The translations under genes were made by a program, and so were the position numbers. From NCBI GenBank assembly GCA_023413015.1, contig JAEZQR010000211.1, forward strand, positions 1-21,034: 21,034 nt of DNA. The letters are read 5' to 3'. Positions 14,212 through 21,034 of the stretch are shown here, one piece after another (position 1 is the stretch's first letter; each line of letters opens with the position of its first letter). The notes under the pieces were generated by a model. The model did no database searches, was not told the origin of the DNA, and was given only the letters and a program-made list of their open reading frames with translations. Origin of the DNA: Pseudomonadota bacterium (lineage in GTDB: Bacteria > Pseudomonadota > Alphaproteobacteria > Sphingomonadales > Sphingomonadaceae).

Positions 14212-14721
14212 TCAAGCCACTGACAAGGATGACGGCGATCGCCGGTTGCGGACGGCGCGGAGCGGCGTCGGGCTAGCCAACTCGGGCGAGCGGCCGATGC
14301 GGGCGATCAGACGCTGCAGCGAGAGATTGCAGACACGACGCGCGGCTTCGCGCGAGGTCACCCATTCATGGTCGCGTCGCCCCTTCTCCCGCCAGCGGTC
14401 GAGCTGACGCTCGACGCGGAGAAGGTAGACAGCGACCTGGCAGGGTAGCACCACACCGGAGTCGAGGCGCTTGTCATAGTCGAAATGCCCGATCGGCTCC
14501 GGCCCGATAGCTCCCACGACACCGGCCTCCTCCATAGCCTCCTTGGCAGCCGCCTCATGCGGCGCGAGGCCGGGCGCCAGCCAGCCTTGGGGGATGATCC
14601 ACCGCCCCGTCTCGCGGGAGGTGACGAGCAGCACTTCGACGAAGCCCTCGGCATGCAGGCGCACGGGAAGCGCCGCTATCTGGTTCGGCGTGCGGGGCAT
14701 GGCAGGCGTCTGAACCGTCAT
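14212..14721 (-). CDS. NUDIX hydrolase
   Basis: A 169-residue NUDIX-fold protein, which hydrolyses nucleoside or inositol diphosphates linked to another group X. The NUDIX box reads PQGWLAPGLAPHEAAAKEAM followed by EEAGV: the catalytic EExG core is intact, the Arg of the RE pair is Lys, and the Glu usually after the first loop Gly is Leu. The form with W-x-x-x-G-x-x-P-H-E-A-A-A resembles the DIPP-like subgroup common in alphaproteobacteria, where the first Glu is often missing, so activity is likely. A basic tail rich in Arg and Ser ends the protein. ATG 14721 is preferred; an in-frame TTG at 14757 and ATG at 14700 are alternatives. Substrate unknown. It is convergent with the 54-residue small gene. 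Confidence 0.85.
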   Translation of the reverse strand: MTVQTPAMPRTPNQIAALPVRLHAEGFVEVLLVTSRETGRWIIPQGWLAPGLAPHEAAAKEAMEEAGVVGAIGPEPIGHFDYDKRLDSGVVLPCQVAVYLLRVERQLDRWREKGRRDHEWVTSREAARRVCNLSLQRLIARIGRSPELASPTPLRAVRNRRSPSSLSVA

Positions 14722-14757
14722 GCCGGTCACATCGCCCACGAAACAGAGAGCAGACAA

Positions 14758-14769
14758 TAACCAAGGTTA
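14758..14769. promoter_or_regulatory. Palindromic element TAACC-AA-GGTTA upstream of the NUDIX gene
   Basis: A 5+5 perfect inverted repeat 36 bp upstream of the preferred NUDIX start. It shares AGGTTA and most of its left half with the sites at 13943-13954 and 18395-18406. A role as binding site for a regulator of the signalling cluster is inferred. Confidence 0.35.
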
Positions 14770-14839
14770 ACAACCGATCGTCAGCCAAACACTTGTTGCG
14801 GCAGAACGGAAGGCAGGGGCGACGGATTGCTCGTGCGGT

Positions 14840-17608
14840 TCATATGTCGGCATGGCCCACGCGGCTGTCGAGCGGCAGACCGATGATGCAACGGAGTCCC
14901 GTCTCGGTGAAATCAAGGTGCGTCTCGGCGCCAAGATCGTAAGCAAGCGTGCGTTCGAGCATTTCGAAGCCGAAGCCACGGCGACGGGGCGGCATGACCG
15001 GCCGCCCCGCCAAATCCTCGGCCCAGCGCAGCGTCAGACGTCGATCATCGCCGTCCCCGTCGATCGCCCAGCCTATGTCAAGACGGCCGACCGGCGTCGA
15101 CAGCGCGCCATATTTGACCGCGTTGGTGGTCAACTCATGGACGGCCAAGGCCAGCATTTCGGCCGCTTTGGGCTGCAGGCGAACCGACGGCCCATCGAGG
15201 TGAACCTGTCCGCCCTCGCGCGCGCCGTGCGCCATCAGTTCCTCTGCCAGCAACGTCTCGAGATCGACACCGCCGGACGGGTCACGGGTGACGGCCGCCT
15301 GAGTGCGGGCGAAGGCGTTGAGCCGCCCGTCGAAATGGGCCGTATAGTCCTCGATCGTCTCGCTCGAGGCGGCGGTGCGTCTTGCGATCGAGCGGACGAC
15401 GGCAAGCGTGTTCCGGACGCGGTGCTGGAGTTCTGAAAGCAGAAGCCGCTGATACTCCTCGGCTTGAACACGCTCGGTGATATCCTCCGTCACGCCGATC
15501 ATGCGAACGGGCTTGCCGCGCCGGGCATAGAAGAAGCGGCCGCGGGCCGCGCACCAGCGCGTGCTGCCATCCGGCAGCAGGTAGCGGAATTCCTTGACAT
15601 AGGCGGCTCGCTCCTCGCGCGCTCGCGCCAGCGCCGCCACCGTAGCTTCCCGATCGTCCGGATGGATCCGCCCGATCCAGGCTTCATAGCTCGGGGATAT
15701 TTCACCGACCTCATAGCCCAGTAAGCGGTAGTGCTCGTCGTTCCACCGGATCACGCCTGTCACGAGATCCCAGTCCCAGGTTGCCAGCCGGCCGACATCC
15801 AGCGCCAGCCGAAGCCGCTCCTCGCTTTCGCGCAGAGCCGCCTCCGCGCGCTTTCGCTTGCTGACGTCCACGGTCGTCGCGATGATGCGCGAGGCTTCGC
15901 CCGCTTCGGCGCGCAACGCCACAGCGCGGGTCCACAGATGAATCCAGTGCCCCCGCGTATGCCGCGCCCGATATTCCACATCGAGGAGCTTTTTCTGTCC
16001 GGCAAGCAGGCTCGCCACGGCCTGCCGAGTGCGCTCAAGGTCATCCGGGTGGATACGGGCATAGAAGTGATCGAGCCTTCGGGGACCTTCGGCAGGAGCC
16101 TCCCCGAACAGCTGAGAATAGGTGCTGCTGCCCCAGACCTCCTCGGTCTGCGGGAAATATTCGGACACGCCCCCCTGATAGGCCTCGATCGCGAGGCGGT
16201 AACGTTCCTCGCTCTCACGCAGGCGCTCCTCGGTCCGCTTGCGCTCGGTGATGTCGGACATGATTCCGGCCGCACGCGTGCCTACCGCACCGGGGACGGG
16301 GAAGGACCGGTCGTAAATCCAGCGCATCTCGCCATCAGGCCGCAGAATCCGATATTCGTCCGCGACGGATTCGCCGCGCATTTGGCGCGCCTTGTTGTCG
16401 AAATATTTCGGATGATCCTCGGGGTGGATGGTTCCAACGAACGACCTGACATCGGTCAGGAGCTCGGCGGCGGAACGCGCCCAGACGCGCTCATAGGAAG
16501 GGCTGATATATTCGAGCACATCCTGCTCGATATTCGTCATGTAGAAGACGTCCTCGATCGTTTGAGCGATCGCGCGGAAGCGCTCCTCGCTCTCGTGCCG
16601 TGCGGCCTCGGTACGCGCGCGCTCTATCGCTACCCAGACCCGCTCGGCGACCTCTTCGAGAAGCACGAGGTCGTTCCTCGTCCAGTTACGGGGCGACGTG
16701 GTGGCCACCGTGAGGCACCAGACGACCTTCCAGTCGCCTTCTCGCAAGGGCACCGCGATGAGCGCGGCCAGGTCGCCCGCCAGCAGCGCCGCCTTGTCTC
16801 TATCCGACAAGTTCGGGTCGCTCGCCGTGTCGCGGATGACGAGCGGCTCCGTTTCGAGGTGGCGGATCGTGTTCGGAAAGTCGGAAGGGCGGAATTCGCC
16901 GGTGATCGGCGTCAGATCGGGCCGTCGATATTCCGACCCAATCGATGCACGATCCTCGTCCGGCCAGAAGCGCGATAGATAGCTGCGGTCGATGCGCATA
17001 TGCTCGGCGAGGAGCTGCGTGCAGACCCTCCCGATACCTGCCTCGTCCGTCTGGGCACGAAGGGCATCGCTCAGCCTCAACAGGAAGGCGTGCCGCTCCT
17101 CGCTTTCGCGGTGGGTCGCGTCGGCCCGGACCCGTTCGGTCGTTTCGACGAGCGGATGGAAGGCGCCGGCAACGGCGCCCGTCTCGTCACGGATGGGCGA
17201 GAAGGTGGCCGTGAAGACGCGTTCGTCGACCCCCTCGCCACTTGCCGTGCAGAGCGGCACCACTTGGTCGTTCAGGACCACCGCTTCGCCGGCATAGACA
17301 CGGTCGAGGAGCGGCCCGAGGAAGTCGGCATAGGCATCCACCCAGTTCGCCGCGGCCGAGCGGCCCAGGATCACCGGATGGCGGTCGGCAGCGATGGGAA
17401 TGTAGGCATCGTTGTAAAGCTGGGTACGCTCCGCCCCCCACAGGATCGAGACGGGCCCGGGCGAGGCCAGCATGATGTCCACCGCCGTCCTGAGGCTCTG
17501 CGGCCATTCCGCTAGCGGGCCGAGTGGCGTCGCAGCCCAGTCATGCGTGCGGATGCGCTCTCCCATCTTCCCGCCGCCGGCAGGCCAGACATCAACCTTC
17601 GTTGGCAT
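14840..17608 (-). CDS. Multi-PAS/GAF sensor histidine kinase, HWE family
   Basis: A 922-residue kinase with no evident membrane segment, so probably cytoplasmic. Order of domains: N-terminal PAS-like sensor (about 20-160, RTHDWAATPLGPLAEWPQSL), GAF (about 175-340), three PAS/PAC repeats (about 345-465, 470-595, 600-720; each ending near DITERK or DVSKRK), then the HWE transmitter. His729 in ELQHRVRNTLAVVRSIARRT is the phosphorylation site; HELTTNAVKYGALS (824-837) holds the N-box Asn828; Trp862 and Glu864 (RWAED) supply the W-x-E of the HWE name; GFGFEMLERTL is the late ATP-binding part. Its ATG overlaps the end of the Crp gene by 17 bp, so the two are cotranscribed; ATG 17566 (MGERIR) is an alternative start. 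The likely partner is the receiver protein encoded beyond the Crp gene. The signal is unknown; such sensors often detect light, redox or small molecules. Confidence 0.94.
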   Translation of the reverse strand: MPTKVDVWPAGGGKMGERIRTHDWAATPLGPLAEWPQSLRTAVDIMLASPGPVSILWGAERTQLYNDAYIPIAADRHPVILGRSAAANWVDAYADFLGPLLDRVYAGEAVVLNDQVVPLCTASGEGVDERVFTATFSPIRDETGAVAGAFHPLVETTERVRADATHRESEERHAFLLRLSDALRAQTDEAGIGRVCTQLLAEHMRIDRSYLSRFWPDEDRASIGSEYRRPDLTPITGEFRPSDFPNTIRHLETEPLVIRDTASDPNLSDRDKAALLAGDLAALIAVPLREGDWKVVWCLTVATTSPRNWTRNDLVLLEEVAERVWVAIERARTEAARHESEERFRAIAQTIEDVFYMTNIEQDVLEYISPSYERVWARSAAELLTDVRSFVGTIHPEDHPKYFDNKARQMRGESVADEYRILRPDGEMRWIYDRSFPVPGAVGTRAAGIMSDITERKRTEERLRESEERYRLAIEAYQGGVSEYFPQTEEVWGSSTYSQLFGEAPAEGPRRLDHFYARIHPDDLERTRQAVASLLAGQKKLLDVEYRARHTRGHWIHLWTRAVALRAEAGEASRIIATTVDVSKRKRAEAALRESEERLRLALDVGRLATWDWDLVTGVIRWNDEHYRLLGYEVGEISPSYEAWIGRIHPDDREATVAALARAREERAAYVKEFRYLLPDGSTRWCAARGRFFYARRGKPVRMIGVTEDITERVQAEEYQRLLLSELQHRVRNTLAVVRSIARRTAASSETIEDYTAHFDGRLNAFARTQAAVTRDPSGGVDLETLLAEELMAHGAREGGQVHLDGPSVRLQPKAAEMLALAVHELTTNAVKYGALSTPVGRLDIGWAIDGDGDDRRLTLRWAEDLAGRPVMPPRRRGFGFEMLERTLAYDLGAETHLDFTETGLRCIIGLPLDSRVGHADI

Positions 17609-18332
17609 CTAGGTAGGCACCTTCATGGTCGAGGTGCAGGTAATTATCGTTAAAAAGTGCGACGTTCTTCAAGCGGTCGAAGTCGAGAATCTGCAGCTCC
17701 TTGCCATGGAGCACGATCAGCCTCTGGGCGCGCAGTTCCTGCAACGTGCGGTTGACGTGCACCGGCGTCAGGCCGGTGGCGTCGGCGAGTTCGGATTGGG
17801 TAACGGGCAACTCGCACCGGCCATCGACCGTAAGTCCGACCGTATGCAGGCGAATGTACAGCTCGCACAGGAGATGCGCGATACGCTCGATCGCGGTGCG
17901 CTGGCCGAGGTTCACCGTCCATTCGCGCTGAATGGCAGCGCAGACGAGCGTGTCCCACCACATCGCCTGCACGATACGCGGATGCTCGGCCATTTCATCG
18001 AACGTCTCGCGCGTGATCTCCGCATAGGTGAGTGGCGTGAGCGCTCCGACCGAATGGTCCATCTCCTTCAGGACGAAGATGTTGAGGTCACAGACATCGC
18101 CGGGAAGGAAGAATGCCATGATCTGGCGGCGACCATCTTCCAGCACCTTGTAGCGGCAGGCCCAGCCGGACAGGATGAGGTTGATGTTCGTGGGTTTCTC
18201 GCCTTCGCGGATGACATCCTCGCGCGGGCGAAGACGCTTTATCTTGTCGCGCGCGGCCGAGCGAAGGGTAGCCTTGTCCTCGTTCGACAGCCGGACATAG
18301 CGCTCCAGCTTGCGGATCAGTCGGTTCTCCAC
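17592..18332 (-). CDS. Crp/Fnr-family transcriptional regulator
   Basis: A 246-residue regulator with an N-terminal cyclic-nucleotide-like beta-barrel (about 30-115; REGEKPTNINLILSGWACRY and FFLPGDVCDLNIF), a dimer helix (about 118-155) and a Crp-type winged helix (about 175-205; LPVTQSELADATGLTPVHVN then RTLQELR). The cysteine cluster of oxygen-sensing FNR is absent, so it is not an Fe-S sensor; the ligand, if any, is unknown. The GTG at 18332 is the only reasonable start, as an in-frame TGA lies four codons upstream and AGGGG is just before it. It overlaps the downstream HWE kinase by 17 bp and is divergent from the receiver gene, so regulator, kinase and receiver look like one module. It may control its own promoter through the palindrome at 18396. 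Confidence 0.93.
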   Translation of the reverse strand: MENRLIRKLERYVRLSNEDKATLRSAARDKIKRLRPREDVIREGEKPTNINLILSGWACRYKVLEDGRRQIMAFFLPGDVCDLNIFVLKEMDHSVGALTPLTYAEITRETFDEMAEHPRIVQAMWWDTLVCAAIQREWTVNLGQRTAIERIAHLLCELYIRLHTVGLTVDGRCELPVTQSELADATGLTPVHVNRTLQELRAQRLIVLHGKELQILDFDRLKNVALFNDNYLHLDHEGAYLDANEG

Positions 18333-18394
18333 GTGCCCCTTTCATCCCACCGGGGAGTGCACGCCAGACCCAGAGCCGGAATGGCGCTTCGCAC

Positions 18395-18406
18395 CAACCT
18401 AGGTTA
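18395..18406. promoter_or_regulatory. Palindrome AACCTAGGTT in the crp-receiver divergent region
   Basis: AACCTAGGTT (18396-18405) is a perfect 10-bp palindrome followed by A, lying 64 bp from the Crp start codon and 77 bp from the receiver start. TTATAT (18404-18409) overlaps it and could be a -10 box for the receiver gene. It matches the elements at 14758 and 13943. Which protein binds is unknown; the adjacent Crp-like regulator is the obvious candidate. Confidence 0.45.
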
Positions 18407-18481
18407 TATCCGGTATCAGCCTCGCTGTTTTACGAACCGGTGTCAAAAAGATTAATGACACATGAAGAGCGGGAACGGATT

Positions 18482-18874
18482 ATGAACAGCGATACGCCGC
18501 TGCTGCGCGGCTGCCATGTGCTGGTGGTGGAGGACGAATTCTTCATCGCCGACGACATGGCGCAAACCCTGACCGCCAACGGCGCCAAGGTCGTCGGACC
18601 GGCACCGACGCTCGAGCTGGCGATGAAGCTGCTGGCGACGGAGCGGGTCGACTGCGCCGTGATCGACGTCAATCTGCGCGGCCGGATGGCTTACCCGCTC
18701 GCCGACGAGTTGCGGGCGCGCCGCGTGCCCTTCGTCTTCGCCACCGGCTACGATCCAGCCGTGGTGCCGCCCGCCTATCAGGACGTGCCGCGCTGGCTGA
18801 AGCCCTACAGCCTCGACGAGTTGATGCAGTCGCTTCCCGAACTGGTGCGGATCGCGGAGGCGAGCCGGACCTGA
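18482..18874 (+). CDS. Stand-alone receiver (response regulator) protein
   Basis: A 130-residue protein made only of a CheY-like receiver domain, with no output domain. Key residues: acidic Asp18 and Glu19 in LVVEDEFF, phospho-acceptor Asp62 in CAVIDVNLRG, Thr88 in FVFATGYD and Lys107 in RWLKPYS. This type of receiver (with ATGY and the KPY/KPF motif) is the usual partner of HWE and HisKA_2 kinases in alphaproteobacteria, passing phosphate on or regulating the kinase. ATG 18482 is preferred because GGA lies upstream at a fair distance and the product begins just before the receiver fold; ATG 18455 and GTG 18440 are in-frame alternatives that would add 9 or 14 residues. Divergent from the Crp-kinase operon. 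Confidence 0.9.
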   Translation: MNSDTPLLRGCHVLVVEDEFFIADDMAQTLTANGAKVVGPAPTLELAMKLLATERVDCAVIDVNLRGRMAYPLADELRARRVPFVFATGYDPAVVPPAYQDVPRWLKPYSLDELMQSLPELVRIAEASRT

Positions 18875-18912
18875 TCCGATCATCACCGCAGAGACGACGG
18901 CGATGATCGGAT
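18874..18912. terminator. Bidirectional terminator-like hairpin between receiver and M49 genes
   Basis: ATCCGATCATC (18874-18884) pairs perfectly over 11 bases with GATGATCGGAT (18902-18912), and CCG/CGG inside can extend the stem past one mismatch. It begins on the last base of the receiver stop codon and sits 12 bp from the facing peptidase stop, where a shared terminator is expected. No long T run is present. Confidence 0.65.
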
Positions 18913-18924
18913 GATCGGGTCAGC

Positions 18925-20598
<1,674 letters not shown>

Positions 20599-20644
20599 GG
20601 ACTTCTCTCGTGCGATGGGAGATCGCGCGAATGTAGCGCCATGC

Positions 20645-20812
20645 TTATGCCTTGCAAGCGCCGCCGTCAGCCGAGGCGGAGCGCACCGGATGCGGCAAAG
20701 GCCGCGCCCGCATGCGCAACAAGCGACGCGTGCGGCGGATCACGGTAATGACATAAGCCGTCCAGGCACGACCATGTTCGGCAAACTCGAACATTTCGAT
20801 GGCGTCTCTCAT
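20645..20812 (-). CDS. Small basic protein (55 residues), unknown function
   Basis: ATG 20812 is preceded by GGAG at a near-ideal six bases and opens a 55-codon frame ending in TAA. The product reads MRDAIEMFEFAEHGRAWTAY then VITVIRRTRRLLRMRARPLP: an acidic-amphipathic N-terminal half, a short hydrophobic patch (AYVITVI) and an Arg-rich helix, ending in a low-complexity tail. I do not recognise the family; such a layout could bind membranes, nucleic acid or a protein partner. It occupies most of the 334-bp gap between the M49 gene and the LysR gene and lies 46 bp upstream of the M49 start on the same strand, so it may be cotranscribed with it. Start and ribosome site support a real gene; conservation would settle it. 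Confidence 0.6.
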   Translation of the reverse strand: MRDAIEMFEFAEHGRAWTAYVITVIRRTRRLLRMRARPLPHPVRSASADGGACKA

Positions 20813-20897
20813 CTTTCACTCCAGCGATTGGCGGGCATCGTTCCCGCTACGTAGAGAGAAAATGAAGCTTTCGACGGTCCGCGGCCAACGCGTTCTC

Positions 20898-20926
20898 GAC
20901 ATAAATACATAAGCTGTGTTTATGTC
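20898..20926. promoter_or_regulatory. Inverted repeat upstream of the LysR-type gene, candidate operator
   Basis: GACATAAA (20898-20905) and TTTATGTC (20919-20926) form a perfect 8+8 inverted repeat with 13 bp between; ACATAA is repeated again at 20907-20912. It ends six bases before the start codon in an unusually AT-rich patch. LysR-type proteins typically bind such AT-rich dyads and repress their own gene. Confidence 0.5.
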
Positions 20927-20932
20927 TCGACC

Positions 20933-21034
20933 ATGCGCAAGCTCCCGCCCCTCGCCTCGGTTCGCGTGTTCGAGGCGGCCGCGCGCCTGTGCAACTTCAC
21001 CAAGGCAGCGGACGAGCTCGGCATGACCCAGGCC
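20933..21034 (+). CDS. LysR-family transcriptional regulator, GcvA-like, N-terminal part (cut by window edge)
   Basis: The first 34 codons are present: MRKLPPLASVRVFEAAARLC followed by NFTKAADELGMTQA. This is the start of the LysR helix-turn-helix, and the 'LPPL-x-x-x-x-x-FEAAAR-x-x-x-FTKAA-x-EL-x-x-TQ' pattern is typical of the GcvA-type subgroup. The rest lies beyond the window, so the ligand domain and targets are unknown. The start ATG 20933 is placed exactly where the family begins; no Shine-Dalgarno sequence is seen, and the upstream inverted repeat lies very close. Confidence 0.88.
   Translation, partial: MRKLPPLASVRVFEAAARLCNFTKAADELGMTQA

Noticed and set aside
14192..14214. TGATC-N13-GATCA hairpin between the small gene and the NUDIX gene
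   Set aside because: Only five pairs with a 13-base loop and overlap with the NUDIX stop codon; too weak to call a terminator.
14212..14721. NUDIX hydrolase thought inactive because of a missing Glu in the NUDIX box
   Set aside because: The catalytic EExG core is intact and this subgroup often lacks the first Glu, so no claim of inactivity is made.
15731..16978. 415-codon plus-strand frame across the HWE kinase
   Set aside because: Antisense shadow; kinase domains on the minus strand explain the region completely.

Overview
This GC-rich, gene-dense window looks like a chromosomal segment of an alphaproteobacterium, most likely in the Sphingomonadales. Four things point there: the three-part PurS/PurQ/small-PurL FGAM synthase, an HWE-type sensor kinase with several PAS domains, a direct-repeat LexA box of the form GTTC-N7-GTTC (the alphaproteobacterial type), and the overall GC-rich codon use. 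No rRNA, tRNA, CRISPR array or insertion sequence was seen. The taxonomic placement is an inference from these features, not a database result.

Layout. Positions 1-2106 (minus strand) hold the start of a MarR-family regulator, cut by the window edge, and the potassium transporter kup. Positions 2238-3914 hold a divergent pair: an Lrp/AsnC regulator and alanine dehydrogenase (ald), facing each other across a 132-bp AT-rich control region, with a near-perfect hairpin after ald. Positions 4014-4906 hold purS-purQ. Positions 8636 down to 4926 form one minus-strand block: a queuosine-precursor transporter (yhhQ), a small membrane protein coupled to it by a GTGA overlap, nicotinate phosphoribosyltransferase (pncB), a 31-codon stump of a DJ-1/PfpI-family gene, and an Old Yellow Enzyme. 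Facing this block on the plus strand are a Y-family DNA polymerase behind a textbook LexA box and a luxR-luxI quorum-sensing pair. purL follows luxI, so the FGAM synthase genes purSQ and purL are separated by about 6.7 kb of accessory genes.

Positions 14016-18874 look like a stress or environmental signalling neighbourhood: a 54-residue small protein, a NUDIX hydrolase, a 922-residue PAS/GAF/HWE histidine kinase, a Crp/Fnr-family regulator that overlaps the kinase gene, and a divergent stand-alone receiver protein. Three promoter regions here share a short AC-WAGGTTA element that could be the site of a common regulator. A strong hairpin separates the receiver gene from a convergent lipoprotein metallopeptidase of the M49 (dipeptidyl-peptidase III) type, which carries an unusual HELSH zinc site. 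The window ends with a 55-residue small protein that has a very good ribosome binding site, and with the first 34 codons of a LysR/GcvA-type regulator preceded by an 8-bp inverted repeat.

The most notable observations are the quorum-sensing receptor that lacks the usual ligand-binding Trp, the LexA-controlled stand-alone polymerase, the truncated DJ-1/PfpI gene coupled to the OYE, the shared promoter element across the signalling cluster, and the atypical M49 active site.
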